The notes beneath the pieces are model-generated. The model was not told the origin of the DNA. It ran no database searches and saw nothing but the letters and a program-made list of their open reading frames with translations. DNA of 64,000 nucleotides, taken from Chaetoceros tenuissimus (lineage: Eukaryota > Bacillariophyta > Thalassiosirophyceae > Chaetocerotales > Chaetocerotaceae). Of the stretch, positions 33,897-44,934 are shown one piece after another; within the stretch, counting starts at the first letter, position 1, and each line of letters starts with the position of its first letter. The position numbers and the translations under genes are program-made. Location: contig BLLK01000062.1 of assembly GCA_021927905.1 (NCBI GenBank), positions 1,860,001 to 1,924,000 of the forward strand, written 5' to 3'.

Positions 33897-34964
33897 TTAA
33901 TCAGTTGCAACTTCGACAATGTAGTCAGCTGGGTCGATTGTTTTTCTTTCTCTGGCTTGTAACTTTTTGGATCTAACTGTTGATGGGCTTTCAATAGTAT
34001 GCATGAAGGAGGCATTCTCTTCGGTTACAGTAGTGGTGTCCATTCTAGATGCTTTTGGAGACTCGGAAAGATCGGTACAAACCTCCACTAAATACTCCTG
34101 TGCCTGAGGATCACTATCTGCACGTTTGAGTGATTTCAATCTTAGTGAGCTTTGAACATCGCGATATTTCTGCCCAATTCTTTTGGAAGCTCCAGACTTG
34201 TATGCATAAAAAGATACAGCAACTGCAAAAACAATCGCTAAAATTACTCCAATTGATGCAGATGCTGCAACTGGAAGTCCTTCCCTCCCTACATCTTCGT
34301 CTCTCTCGAAAATGATTGGCCCGTCATATGCGGAAACTTCAACTTCGTCTACGTTTTTGAGGCTACCGTCAGCTTTGAATCTAGATAGTAAATGCTGACT
34401 CAGAATTTTTACAATAGCAACATTTAATTCTTCTTCAGATGGCGCATAGTATTCGGTGCTAAAGGTTACATTGGCAGTACCACCGGTAACAATCAAATCG
34501 GTATGCGCAGAGTCTTCTAACAAGTTCCTTCCTTTACGAACTCTCCCTTGAGATGACACAAATATTGCAAAGGCATCATCATTCAAATCAATACCGCCGA
34601 TGAGTCCGTACTCGGGACCTTCGTTAATGAGATTTTCCATAGCAATAGTCTCCATGTTGTCAACCAATGTTGAAATTTGAGCATTAGATAGTTTTTCTTC
34701 AGTTGGTTTCAGAGTGAGTTTGAAAGGATTAATAGTCAATACATCAACGACTTCTTCACTGTCATTAGTTATATCCCCTTCATCTTTTTCTGCCACCTCC
34801 ATCTTTCTTTTAGATTCCTCCATAGGTCTTACTATAGATGCCTCCTGTTCAATTCTGTGTGACATACCAGAAGATGACTTTACGAACTTCATCTTGCGAG
34901 CAATAGATTCTTGAATTCCAAAGCCATGGATAATGAGAAGGCTCAGAGTGATTGGTAAGCGCAT
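33897..34964 (-). CDS. Secreted/single-pass membrane protein with SEA-like ectodomain
   Basis: 355 residues. Signal peptide at the N-terminus (LPITLSLLIIHGFGIQESIA). The ectodomain (about 70-225) has an alternating strand-helix pattern, LKPTEEKLSNAQISTLVDNM ... VTGGTANVTFSTEY ... EEELNVAIVKILSQHLL, resembling SEA-type folds. A single membrane helix follows (VAASASIGVILAIVFAVAVSF) with a basic cytoplasmic edge (KSGASKRIGQKY). The cytoplasmic tail ends with two copies of a short motif, EYLVEVCTD and DYIVEVATD, the second at the very C-terminus. Domain order resembles the 722-aa protein at 47403-49571. Function unknown; an adhesion or cell-surface role is inference. Confidence 0.75.
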   Translation of the reverse strand: MRLPITLSLLIIHGFGIQESIARKMKFVKSSSGMSHRIEQEASIVRPMEESKRKMEVAEKDEGDITNDSEEVVDVLTINPFKLTLKPTEEKLSNAQISTLVDNMETIAMENLINEGPEYGLIGGIDLNDDAFAIFVSSQGRVRKGRNLLEDSAHTDLIVTGGTANVTFSTEYYAPSEEELNVAIVKILSQHLLSRFKADGSLKNVDEVEVSAYDGPIIFERDEDVGREGLPVAASASIGVILAIVFAVAVSFYAYKSGASKRIGQKYRDVQSSLRLKSLKRADSDPQAQEYLVEVCTDLSESPKASRMDTTTVTEENASFMHTIESPSTVRSKKLQARERKTIDPADYIVEVATD

Positions 34965-35369
34965 GATTAGTCTTTGGTTATGGTTAAGAATAAACAGTGT
35001 GTACTTCTTCTAACTCCAAGAGCTTAAAATATATTTGTGTCAACTTGCAAATGCTAAGTATGTGTGTTTTGTGTTTTGTGTTTTGTCGTCTATCATCACT
35101 CCTAACTCCTAAATCCAACCAAATGGAATGATTATACAAAATTAGCTAATTTTAAACATTTGAATCCGTTCTTTGAAGGCAATTTTAGCCGATTAAAATT
35201 TAGAAAGTTAAGTTTGGTAAAATTGATGAACGAATACACTTTAAGGTATGAAAATTAAATGCGAGTACCAACTACTAAGCAGAAATTAACACACTGATTA
35301 CTTCTTCCTTTCCTCCAAATTCGCTTCTGTCAACATCGGACTTGGAAGCGACGGGATAAGCGGCGGTAC
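34965..35369. other. Intergenic region with short tandem repeat
   Basis: Holds three perfect copies of GTGTTTT at 35064-35084, within 130 bp upstream of the membrane-protein gene start. AT-rich. No coding potential seen. Confidence 0.4.
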
Positions 35370-36663
35370 TCACTCTGGAAGAGTTGGAGGAGTGTAGTCA
35401 CGACTTTTAAACAATACTTTCTTGACAATTGTAAGCGCAACATTGCGTCCAGGACAAACACGAGTCCCTAAACCAATCTTATCAAACCCAACTGAGTTGA
35501 AGTTGAGAATATAACTCATCAAGTTATCACGTAAATGATTGAACTCCAATGGGTTCTCGAACTGATTAGGGTCTACAGATGCAAGTCCAATAGATCCCGC
35601 GACAACAGATCCAATTGGTAGAGTAACAACTTTGTTATTGATAGTCATGCTTTTTTCTTCGGTCAGAATCACATTAATGTTGTTGACAGGTGCATTAATT
35701 CTTGCAGCCTCCAGCATTGCAAGCAAAACTTCGTGATCGTTGTTCAAATCAATGTTTGCATCTTTTGGAACTCTCTGTACCACATTCAAACAAAGATTAC
35801 CTGTTTATCACTGTTAGATATTCCCCATGAAATCATACATCCTTGGAAAGAACAAAAGAAAGTCACTTACCTGTTCCTAGAGTACCTGCAAGTCCTAGAA
35901 TTACAGCCAGCAGTTCTGCATATTCCGCATTCGATTTCATCTCAAATTCTGGTTTAACAATGTCCCCGTCTTGCATCAAAGGAGAAGCCAAGAAAAAGTC
36001 TGTAAGAATTTTCAGTTGCTTTCTTCTTTTCCCTCTCAAACAATTTGGTATGAACTTCGCCGCAGGGTTTAGTGCACCACCAATGTAAGAAGAGGTTGGA
36101 CTATTCTTGATGAAGAGACCGACGGCTGCATTCACTACTGCGCTACTTGGAGCCTCGCCTGAGAAGGCATGAAAGATACATTTTGCTGCCATTTTTAAGA
36201 AGGATGCATAATCATCACCCTTCAACCCATCAAGGATGTACTTGTCGAATTGAGCTGCATCCCTCTCAATAATACGGTCAGCATATGGTGCGAGATCTCT
36301 CCATACGTGTTCGTGTAATGTTGCATGCAAACCAGTTCCACCAGCAGATTGATCCGAGAGAGCTAAAAGGAACTTTTTGTGGACATATCTCTGATTCAAA
36401 CGGGCTCTTCCAAGGTAAAAGCCGCGACTCTGAGGTTTGGAAATAATATCTGCACATTCTGCATACTCTCCAGTGATGATTTTTCCGAGAGATGCATAAT
36501 TGAGTCCAAGACTTTTGCTTCTAGCAGTTAGAAATCTTTGTGGATTAATTGTATACACAAGAATATCGATAAAGTAGAGGAAGCTGAGAATGAGATTAGT
36601 AAAACAGTTGGGATGGAGAATGAGCCATAATTGGATACGGCTGGAAATTCCACCTAGGCACAT
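35370..36663 (-). CDS. Compact cytochrome P450-like heme-thiolate protein
   Basis: Two exons, 36663-35871 and 35800-35370, join in phase 1 and give 407 residues, shorter than the usual 480-520. The heme-binding loop is clear: IGLGTRVCPGRNVALTIVKKVL with the Cys thiolate ligand. The K-helix ExxR is EAAR in LEAARINAPV, and DPNQFENPLEFNHLRD matches the meander. The N-terminus has a hydrophobic segment (FTNLILSFLYFIDILVY) that may anchor it. The sequence lacks a typical I-helix AGxxT and the PERF motif, recalling CYP74-like or dioxygenase-fused P450s that act on lipid hydroperoxides. Substrate unknown. A further 5' exon cannot be excluded. Confidence 0.75.
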
Positions 36664-37009
36664 GATTCTGAATATTTCTGCTACTTCTTATTCGTCTATG
36701 AATAGGTTTGAGATTTCTTGTAGTCTTTCAAAATGAAATTGAAAGAAGTGTATTACCATGTTGTCGAAAGATTTTCCATCAAAAAGAAAACTTTCTTCCG
36801 TTGAGAAAAAAGTTGAAACATGTTTTCTGCTATTTTGGTATAAATACATCTGTCAAAAATATTCTAAAACCTATTGTTTGATTATGTAATACGTATGACA
36901 TGAATGGTTATTGGATGGAGATGAATGAGACAACGACGGATCAAACAGGAGGACTATTGTGAGTGCAGATATTCATGTATTGTTTGAGTACCATTCATTT
37001 TTAGAGGAA
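36664..37009. promoter_or_regulatory. Divergent intergenic region, P450 and MFS
   Basis: Non-coding. TACGTA at 36891-36896 lies about 115 bp upstream of the MFS start. No other structure recognised. Confidence 0.35.
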
Positions 37010-38479
37010 ATGAAAATAAATGATAAAGGAAACGGTTCTCGGTTCCTGGAGGAAGTTGAATGTGAAGAAGAGCCCACAGAGGCAACAACATTATTACAGA
37101 GTAAAAGCGATGACACGAAACTAAAATCTGAGAAAAATGAGGGTAGTGAGAAAGCTGCTCTCCAAAATTTGCTCAAAAATAGGAGATTCCTTCTCTATAT
37201 TTCGAGCTATCTAATAACGATTGCGGGCGAATGGTTGACGTATGTTGCTACTCTGGAGGTTATTGAGCATCTACTTGGAGATGAAAAGGAGTCTTCGAGA
37301 AAATATGTATCGATATTAGTTGTTTTTCGTTTGATGCCATTCTTTCTCCTTATTCCTTTTGGAGGAATCATATCGGATGGATTTGATAGAAGGAAATCTA
37401 TGATTACTCTTGATCTCATAGGATCTCTACTGCCACCGCTTTATCTTCTCGCTATACGGTGGAAATGTATAGAGATCGTCTATCTGGTGACATTGTGTCA
37501 ATCCAGCATTGCTGCAATTTATGAACCTTGTCGGACTTCAATATTGCCCCTTATGGTAAATGACGACGAAGAAATGAGGATATCAACAACAATAACTGGC
37601 TTGGCATGGAGTGGAATGACGTCGTTAGGGTCAGCTGCGGGAGGCTATCTCGTAGGAAAATTTGGAATGGCTTCCTGTTTCTTTACGGATAGCGCAACAT
37701 TTGTTGTAAGCGCTTTCTTCATGTTTATGGTTGGTGGAACTTGGGACGTATCAGAAAGCAAATATAAAAACAAAAGTCTCTGGGATCAGGTTGAAGACAT
37801 GACCACAAAAGGTTTCAGATATATTGCAAGTAGTACATTTTGGCCTTTGATATTTTTAAAGATTACTACGTCCCTTGTCTATGGAGCAGGAGACATATTA
37901 AATGTGGCATTTGCAGAAGAAGATCCACAAAGTACAGAAGATCAACAAAGTGAAAAACTTGGTCAGCTGTTTTTCATGGTGGGGCTTGGCTGTATCCTTG
38001 GTCCTCTTATTTTAGAACCATTTACAAATATGAAAAACCCCAAAACTGTGTTGGATGCGTGTGTGCTTGCATTTGCTCTACAAGCAGTGGGCTGTATTTC
38101 AATGAGTTACTTCAAACCGTTTAAATATGCATTGCTTTCCACTGTCATCAGAGCAATGGGTTCAAGTCTTTCATGGATAGATTCACAAGTTCTTCTACAA
38201 ATGGTTTGTGACCCGGATTACCTAGGAAGAGTGGTGGCTGTCGATTTTGGACTTGCATTGACTTCGGAAGCATTCTCTGCTATGGCAGCTGGAATTCTCC
38301 AAGATAATTTTGATTTTACACCAAGAGAAGTCAGCGCGCTTATGGGCATCCTTGCAATTGTCTTTTTCTTCCTTTGGTTATATTATAGGATATTCAAATG
38401 TCAGAAGGTATTTGATGAAATTGAAGAATCAAAACATGGGATAAAGTTGGAAGATGAAGAACAAGTAACCATCGCATAG
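37010..38479 (+). CDS. Major facilitator superfamily transporter
   Basis: 489 residues from the first ATG (MKINDKGNGS); the frame is open upstream but starts only with GTG there. The N-terminal 60 residues are hydrophilic. About twelve membrane helices follow. The loop-2/3 signature is visible as GGIISDGFDRRKSMITLD, the D-R-x-x motif of MFS proteins. Overall it resembles the MFS_3/EntS-like group of multidrug or siderophore exporters (GLAWSGMTSLGSAAGGYLVG). The C-terminus is acidic and cytoplasmic. Substrate cannot be told from the sequence. Confidence 0.82.
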   Translation: MKINDKGNGSRFLEEVECEEEPTEATTLLQSKSDDTKLKSEKNEGSEKAALQNLLKNRRFLLYISSYLITIAGEWLTYVATLEVIEHLLGDEKESSRKYVSILVVFRLMPFFLLIPFGGIISDGFDRRKSMITLDLIGSLLPPLYLLAIRWKCIEIVYLVTLCQSSIAAIYEPCRTSILPLMVNDDEEMRISTTITGLAWSGMTSLGSAAGGYLVGKFGMASCFFTDSATFVVSAFFMFMVGGTWDVSESKYKNKSLWDQVEDMTTKGFRYIASSTFWPLIFLKITTSLVYGAGDILNVAFAEEDPQSTEDQQSEKLGQLFFMVGLGCILGPLILEPFTNMKNPKTVLDACVLAFALQAVGCISMSYFKPFKYALLSTVIRAMGSSLSWIDSQVLLQMVCDPDYLGRVVAVDFGLALTSEAFSAMAAGILQDNFDFTPREVSALMGILAIVFFFLWLYYRIFKCQKVFDEIEESKHGIKLEDEEQVTIA

Positions 38480-38527
38480 GGAAAAAATGATTAGAATAGA
38501 TGTATTCTTACTTATCCATGATCATAT

Positions 38528-40627
38528 CTACGCATCCCATTGCTTCTGCATTTTCAAAAGATCATTGTATCTTCCCCCTTTGGAAAGAAGCTCCTCATGA
38601 GTTCCTCTTTCGACAGCCTTTCCATCGTGAAGGACAATAATTTCGTCGCAATCTTGTATTGTACTGAGACGATGAGCGATAATGATTGTAGTATTGTTCT
38701 TTCCAACTTCCTTCAAGTTGTTCATAATATCCATCTCGGTGTGAGAATCTAGAGATGAAGTTGGTTCATCGCACAATAGGATAGGTGCCTTCTTTAAAAT
38801 TGCTCTGGCGATGGAGACTCGCTGTTTCTCTCCGCCCGATAACTTTAATCCACGCTCTCCAACTACAGTATCATACCCGTCAGGGAAACTCATGATTGTA
38901 TCGTGTATGTGTGCATTTTTGGCTGCTTCTATTATTTCATCTTTGGATGCATGAAGGTCTCCATATGAAATATTATAACCAATGCTTTCATTGAATAAAA
39001 CAGTATCCTGTGGAACAACTGCAATAGCCTTGCGAACAGATTCCGTAGATAAACTATTAATTCCATGTCCTCCGATTGTTATTTTCCCTGTATCAGGATC
39101 GTAGAATCTGTATAACATACGTAATAGGGTAGACTTTCCTCCGCCCGAAGAACCAACTATTGCTGTTGTACTTCCCTCTCTTACATCAAACGTCATGCCT
39201 TTCAAAATCTGACGATTTGTAACTTTATCAACTTGTGCTTCTGGCATTGGATATCCAAATTCCAAGTCTGAGAAAGATATGGCTGTGCCATGAAGATTAG
39301 GATCATATTCAACAGCATCTGGATCCGATAAAACCTTCGGCTTGGTATCTTTCAACTTGAACATAGCTTCCATGTCAATCAGTGCTTGCTTGACTTCTCT
39401 GTATACGGAGCCTATAAAATTGAGAGGGATTGATAGCTGAAATAATAGACCGTTTACCAATACGAGATCGCCAACAGTAGCCTGACCAGCCATGATGTCT
39501 TGACAAGTCAAGTACATTATGGCTGTGAGACCAGCACTGAATATAGCATTCTGACCAAAGTTTAGTAAACTCAAACTTGTTTGTGCTTGTAATGCTGCTT
39601 TTTGATAACCACCTAGACTCTCTGCGTAACGCTGACTCTCATGGTGTTCATTGTTGAAGTATTTGACTGTCTCGTAGTTTAAGAGAGAGTCCACAACCTT
39701 CCCGCTTGCTTCGTTTTCAAGACGATTCATATCTCTTCTAAATTGGGTTCTCCATTGAGTTATTCCAACTGTAAAAGCTGTATATGCTCCAATTGTTCCT
39801 AGAACTACCCCACTGTGCATAGCCCCAAATTCATATGCCATAAGTCCTGTCACCACTCCAACTTCAATAGTGGTTGGAACAATGTTGAACACCATAGCAT
39901 TCAGTGTGAAACTGATTGAGCGATTTCCACGGTCTAAAATACGACTTAATGTTCCAGTATTTCTATTCAAATGATAAGTCATGTCTAATTTGTGGACATG
40001 TTCAAAAACAGACCTTCCAACTCTACGAATAGCGTCTTGAGCCACATGAGCGAAAACAGCATTACGCAATTCTTGCATACCAGAAGCTGTTGCACGCGAT
40101 ATACCATATCCTAAAACTAGTGCAACAGGTAAACCTGCCATCGTACCAGACGTAAGATCCATTCCATTTGAAGCAAACGTATTAGCAATTTCGATAGAGG
40201 AAACATCCGTTTGAACTGAACCCAATTCATCTACTAAATTCTTGAAGAGGAATGGAACTTGTATAGTGACAAGTTTTCCTCCCACCATAAGTCCTAGCGA
40301 ATATCCGACTCTTCTTTTAATTTTGTCTGCATGTTCTTTTGTAATTGTGCTTGTGTACATGTTATCTTTCCCGTCATCTCTATCTGGAAGGGCAGATGCT
40401 GCTGTCGGTGAAGGCCATACATGACGAAACAAGTTCTTTGCTATTCGAATCTGAGTACTTTTTTCCCACTTTGATGTAAAAGTATCTGTTGATGTTCCAA
40501 CTCCATTTGCATCCATTCCACCAACATGATTCAAACTTGAGGTAGAGTTGAAAAATCTTGATTGGTATGTATGAAGAACCCTGTTCAACCTTCGCTTTCG
40601 CAAGAGACAAGCCCTTATCGATGTCAT
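38528..40627 (-). CDS. ATM1: Mitochondrial ABC transporter ATM1/ABCB7
   Basis: 699 residues from ATG 40627. This half-transporter of the inner mitochondrial membrane exports a glutathione-linked sulfur species needed for cytosolic iron-sulfur protein assembly. The N-terminus is a basic mitochondrial presequence ([17 protein letters not shown]). The six-helix membrane domain includes [14 protein letters not shown] and [12 protein letters not shown], the latter typical of ATM1. The nucleotide-binding domain has Walker [11 protein letters not shown]-loop VVPQDT, signature [14 protein letters not shown], Walker [13 protein letters not shown] and switch IIAHRLST. It is divergently transcribed from the CHK2-like kinase across about 350 bp. 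Confidence 0.94.
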   Translation of the reverse strand: MTSIRACLLRKRRLNRVLHTYQSRFFNSTSSLNHVGGMDANGVGTSTDTFTSKWEKSTQIRIAKNLFRHVWPSPTAASALPDRDDGKDNMYTSTITKEHADKIKRRVGYSLGLMVGGKLVTIQVPFLFKNLVDELGSVQTDVSSIEIANTFASNGMDLTSGTMAGLPVALVLGYGISRATASGMQELRNAVFAHVAQDAIRRVGRSVFEHVHKLDMTYHLNRNTGTLSRILDRGNRSISFTLNAMVFNIVPTTIEVGVVTGLMAYEFGAMHSGVVLGTIGAYTAFTVGITQWRTQFRRDMNRLENEASGKVVDSLLNYETVKYFNNEHHESQRYAESLGGYQKAALQAQTSLSLLNFGQNAIFSAGLTAIMYLTCQDIMAGQATVGDLVLVNGLLFQLSIPLNFIGSVYREVKQALIDMEAMFKLKDTKPKVLSDPDAVEYDPNLHGTAISFSDLEFGYPMPEAQVDKVTNRQILKGMTFDVREGSTTAIVGSSGGGKSTLLRMLYRFYDPDTGKITIGGHGINSLSTESVRKAIAVVPQDTVLFNESIGYNISYGDLHASKDEIIEAAKNAHIHDTIMSFPDGYDTVVGERGLKLSGGEKQRVSIARAILKKAPILLCDEPTSSLDSHTEMDIMNNLKEVGKNNTTIIIAHRLSTIQDCDEIIVLHDGKAVERGTHEELLSKGGRYNDLLKMQKQWDA

Positions 40628-40981
40628 GATCCCTTCTCTGTGGTGATTGTGATGTGATGTATTTATGGAAAAGTGAAAAGTGATAAAGATGCTGAGAAAG
40701 ATGAGAGGGTTTTGCGGCAACGCGGCGGACGACGGAAGGACAGGGAGAATGAACTCAGTCTCTCTACATGTAGCTAGAAAAGTCTAAGATAGCCAAATAG
40801 ACAGATGATTTTTAAACCACCTCGCTCCACATCAACAGGCCGGTAGTCTACGTACAGATAAAAAAAGACAGGTATTACCATACATTAGAGAATTAGCTTA
40901 TGATTTAACCATACAGTATTTTTCTCTTTGTACATATCACTCACTAACAATACAAACCTAAATTTATCAAAGCTTAATGGG
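40628..40981. promoter_or_regulatory. Divergent promoter region, ATM1 and CHK2-like
   Basis: Shared upstream region of two divergent genes. TACGTA at 40849-40854 sits near its middle. No open frame. Confidence 0.4.
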
Positions 40982-43348
40982 ATGGATAGGCAATTAGAAT
41001 CATGCGATTACATAAATGAAGGCTCGAGGCTAGGTTTCAATTCCCAGTCGCAAATGGAAATGACGCAACTTACACAAACTATGGATGACTTGGATGACCA
41101 ACCTTCTCAACTATCGAATTTGATTGAAGCTGAAGTACCAAAAGTAGATCCTTCCAAAATACCTTGGGCGAGACTGATACCTCATATTCAAAAAGATAAG
41201 ATCGATATTAGCCAGGAAGGCATATCAGAGAGTGTCGAGGGAAAATATGACTTGCTACCAAGAGGACCTGTTGATATGGTAGGGAAATCAACGAGATCTA
41301 GGTCTATTACTAGCCCTACTATGGGGACGCCTTCTAATGATGGAATTACAGTGTTAGGTTGCCTCAAAAATATCAAAAGCTTTGACCGATTTAACGAGTA
41401 TACAATAGGGCGAAATATGAAATGTGATATTGTTGCACAAAAAAGTAGAGTGGATTCAAATGATTCTGAAAAGCTAAATATGCGGGATGTCATTCATTCA
41501 TTTGTCAGTAACTATCATTGTAGAATATTTTGTTTGCTATCATCCAACAGCGTCGGTCCAAGTGTAGACGGACATGGAACTGAAATGGAAATATACATTG
41601 AGGACACTTCTGGGAATGGAACGATTCTAAACAATACCACTATTTTGAAACGTAACGAAAGACGCCGGCTTCATACTGGAGATACAATTTGTTTGTTGCA
41701 TCCAAAACTAGTAAAGAAGAAAATCAAGGATTTCAAAGCACAACAACAGTTTCTTGACTTCTATAGCTTTGTCTTTATCAATTTGCATGAAACTCAAAGA
41801 TTCAAAATGACTAATGGAAAAATGGAAATTGAAACACCAGCAACAGCATCATCAAAGTCAAGATTGACAGAATTATTTACTAATTCAGCTAAAAGTCAAA
41901 ACAAGAGAGCAGCTGTGAATGCTCGGGCTACGAATTCAAACTCTATTCAAAGATATGGCCAATCAAGACAAGAGAAGAATGACCTATCTTCAGTTCGTAA
42001 AAATATAGACAAATCCCATGAAGCAATGCAGCCACCACCGGCCAAGAAGCCCAAAGTAGCACGTTTGATATCTTCAACGAGTACTTTCAAAGCGAGACGA
42101 ATAGAAGAATTTTATGACTTGCGAGATGAAATAGGAAGCGGGACATGTGGAACAGTTCGAAGAGCCATTAACCGCAAAACAGGAGAAATGGTTGCTGTGA
42201 AAGTAATTGCAATAGGTAATCAAGGAGGACTACATAGAACATTCTCGAAAATCTCCAAAGATGGACTTTTGGATCCAAATATTCGAGCAGAAATATCTAT
42301 TCTCCAAAACATGAGCCATCCATATGTCGTGAAATTGATTGACCACTTTGTTCACCCAGGCAAAGCTGTCTTTCTTGTCATGGAATTAATGCAAGGAGGA
42401 GATTTGTTTGATAGAATTATTCAAAAAGGGTGTTACTCAGAATTGGAAAGTAGGCGCATCATGAGGAGAATGCTTGCTGCTGTCCATTATCTTCATGAAG
42501 ATCGGGATATAGTCCATAGAGATTTGAAACCAGAAAACATATTGTGCGTATCTAGAAAAAATGACATAGAAGTAAAGCTTACTGACTTTGGATTAGCAAA
42601 AAGCATAACAGAAGATGGACTTAAAACATTCTGTGGAACCCCTCAATACTTCGCGCCAGAGGTTTTACGAAGACGAAACACTGTCGCTGGAACCGGAAGG
42701 TATGGAAAAGAAGCTGATATTTGGTCTATTGGAGTGATTCTATACATTCTACTCTCTGGTGCTCCGCCATTTGAGGCTACAATGGATGCGTCATCTTCAA
42801 CAATGATTTCTTTTGATGGTCATGCTTGGAGAAATATTACTGATGATGCAAAAGACTTGATTTCTAGAATGCTAACTAAGAATCCTTCGCAAAGAATCAA
42901 TATAAAAGATGCGTGTTCTCATAGGTGGATACTAATTGAAGATGGTGATACACATGTTCATCCTTTGAATGATCCAGTTGTTTTGGAAGCAATTGGAGGA
43001 ACACAAGCAAATGATTCTTGTAGAAATGGTCATGGTCAAGAAGGCCCTCAATGCCCAAGCCCGTGTGACCCAATACAAAATAACAATGAAATCCGAAATA
43101 TTATCAATGGAGGACAGTCACTTCCATCGTCTACTGCAAGAGTAGATTCAAATCCTAGACAAGGTGTTGTAGATGCTGTCCATCTTGCCAAAGAAGGGGA
43201 AAGTCCAAACCAAAGTGCGCTATTTCCTACACCAAAAGATAAAGAAGAAAGTACGGTAGTTCATCAAGACAAAACGAAACGAAAACCCTTATTTTCAATG
43301 GTAAAACAGCTATCGACTGAGAAAAAGGAAAAATCTATGGAAAATTGA
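40982..43348 (+). CDS. CHK2/Rad53-type FHA-domain checkpoint kinase
   Basis: 788 residues from ATG 40982, no intron. The layout is that of CHK2: an N-terminal SQ/TQ cluster (FNSQSQMEMTQLTQTMDD, PSQL), an FHA domain at about 135-270 (YTIGRNMKCDIV, SNYHCRIF, EDTSGNGTILNN) that binds phosphothreonine, then a kinase domain at about 370-660. Kinase motifs are complete: GSGTCGTV loop, VAVKVIA Lys, HRDLKPENI, DFGLAK, and GTPQYFAPEVL in the activation segment. In other eukaryotes ATM/ATR phosphorylate the SQ/TQ cluster, the FHA then drives dimerisation, and the kinase arrests the cell cycle. The 130-residue tail is low complexity and basic at the end. Confidence 0.92.
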   Translation: MDRQLESCDYINEGSRLGFNSQSQMEMTQLTQTMDDLDDQPSQLSNLIEAEVPKVDPSKIPWARLIPHIQKDKIDISQEGISESVEGKYDLLPRGPVDMVGKSTRSRSITSPTMGTPSNDGITVLGCLKNIKSFDRFNEYTIGRNMKCDIVAQKSRVDSNDSEKLNMRDVIHSFVSNYHCRIFCLLSSNSVGPSVDGHGTEMEIYIEDTSGNGTILNNTTILKRNERRRLHTGDTICLLHPKLVKKKIKDFKAQQQFLDFYSFVFINLHETQRFKMTNGKMEIETPATASSKSRLTELFTNSAKSQNKRAAVNARATNSNSIQRYGQSRQEKNDLSSVRKNIDKSHEAMQPPPAKKPKVARLISSTSTFKARRIEEFYDLRDEIGSGTCGTVRRAINRKTGEMVAVKVIAIGNQGGLHRTFSKISKDGLLDPNIRAEISILQNMSHPYVVKLIDHFVHPGKAVFLVMELMQGGDLFDRIIQKGCYSELESRRIMRRMLAAVHYLHEDRDIVHRDLKPENILCVSRKNDIEVKLTDFGLAKSITEDGLKTFCGTPQYFAPEVLRRRNTVAGTGRYGKEADIWSIGVILYILLSGAPPFEATMDASSSTMISFDGHAWRNITDDAKDLISRMLTKNPSQRINIKDACSHRWILIEDGDTHVHPLNDPVVLEAIGGTQANDSCRNGHGQEGPQCPSPCDPIQNNNEIRNIINGGQSLPSSTARVDSNPRQGVVDAVHLAKEGESPNQSALFPTPKDKEESTVVHQDKTKRKPLFSMVKQLSTEKKEKSMEN

Positions 43349-44604
43349 TTTGGAAGCATTCAAGGTAGAGTCTCTATTTATCTACCTTGGAAGCATTATC
43401 ATAGTACGTTTTTCATTGGGACTTGACCAGTAAAGTAGCTCCTACAATAAAAGTTTGTAATTACAATTTTGCCAGAAGTTCTGTAAAATACTTCATGTGC
43501 AATCGCTGTCTACTTATTTGAAGAGCCAAAAGATTGGAAGAAGAGGAATGACGAAGTTTGAAGCAGCTGAGTTGAAGATAAAGATTTCATATCTTTTAAC
43601 GTAGAGGAAATGCTGGTATCCCTATAGGATTAGTATATACACACACTACCATAGACGATAAGTACATAATATTGAATACCTTACTATAGAGCAGACTAGT
43701 GTGTGCTCCTAAGGTTATGAGCCCTTTTACATTCCTATTCTTTCTTCTATTGAAAGAATACTGTTCTGCGCGAAGGATTCTGTTGAAACAATACGGAGTA
43801 ATTCACACCAAGCAGAGAAATTGAAGTTTGAAAATCTTCCCAAAAATTTTCGCGTACCAAGTGTAACGACTTCGAAGAATCGAATAATCTTCCTAGATGA
43901 TGATGAAAAAATATCGAAATGATGAAGTATCTATCGCGTCACCGTCAAATGACGTCATACGAAAACTGTTCCATAGATTGATAGAAGATATGTACGTACG
44001 CCACGAAATGAAACATCTACAAGGCTTCAACAACCTTCTTTTCCACCAGCAATTTTACAATTCACTACTTTAAAGAGCTATGACCATTCCCTGAGAGCAA
44101 CACATCCCACCTAAAACTTTCGTAACGAAGTGAAACAGTATGAAACCACATGTGAACCTTTCTATCAGTTTCTTTAAGCATACCATATTTTATGAATAAA
44201 CCATTTCTCGAAAGAATGAAATCTTCTTGATTGTTATGTTTTGTCCTTGTCCAGCTGTAACGTATGTATCTTGTTCATATTTATCCTCAATTTCCCAGGA
44301 GGGTATTCATTGCTCATTCAACAAACTGAAAGTTGACTGAATACACAAGTCTGAAATTCATCTAATAGTATTTGAAAAATTGATGTAGTGTGTTATTGTT
44401 TTCTTAGATATTACATGTATTTCTATATTACGTTTGCTGTTACTGGCATATATAATAGGTTGCAAAGTCAACATCAGTCTCAAAGATGGAAAATCCCAGA
44501 GAAGAAGGTGTACTTGGTCTAGATGAAAAGTTGGCTTGATATGCTTGAGGATTTGTACAGGTGGTCTTCTTTAGCGAATCATAGCAAAATTGGTGTGTGG
44601 TGTT
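43349..44604. other. Long gap between convergent genes
   Basis: About 1.25 kb between the convergent 3' ends of the CHK2-like gene and the small orphan at 44605. It is unusually long for this compact region. It contains TGACGTCA at 43950-43957 and GTACGTAC at 43992-43999. Only short frames are present. An unrecognised non-coding RNA or short-exon gene is possible. Confidence 0.4.
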
Positions 44605-44934
44605 CTAGCAGTCAGGTGTATCGACAAAGTAGCCCCAAGTGTCTCCCATTTGTGGAATAGATGTGTTTCTAGCTGCAAACCTTGAAGGCATTTGCTCTTT
44701 TCTAGCTTCATTCTCTCCTAATGTTTTTAAGCAAGCATAGCTTTTCCTTGAGATTGCACTACCCCAACCACTAAGGTTTGAGGATCTGCTAAGCTTGGAC
44801 GACGATGCTGTGGAGGTCGTGGACATGGATTGTTGACTAGCATGTGTTCCAAATCCCATAGCAGAAAACTCGACGCAAGGCACTTCAGCTACTTGCTGAT
44901 GATATGTATAAAGTTGTTTTTGGAAAGATGCCAT
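44605..44934 (-). CDS. Small hypothetical protein
   Basis: 109 residues, function not recognised. No signal peptide or membrane segment. It is Ser/Thr/Ala-rich in the middle (TSTASSSKLSRSSNLSG), with a Trp/Gly-rich C-terminus, PQMGDTWGYFVDTPDC. The frame has a good ATG, a stop, and no overlapping gene, but there is no independent proof that it is translated. Confidence 0.5.
   Translation of the reverse strand: MASFQKQLYTYHQQVAEVPCVEFSAMGFGTHASQQSMSTTSTASSSKLSRSSNLSGWGSAISRKSYACLKTLGENEARKEQMPSRFAARNTSIPQMGDTWGYFVDTPDC

Noticed and set aside
36959-37009. Upstream GTG start or an extra 5' exon for the MFS transporter
   Set aside because: GTGAGT looks like a splice donor, but joining the small upstream ATG frame to the transporter frame through nearby AG sites gave stops; the ATG at 37010 is the simplest start.
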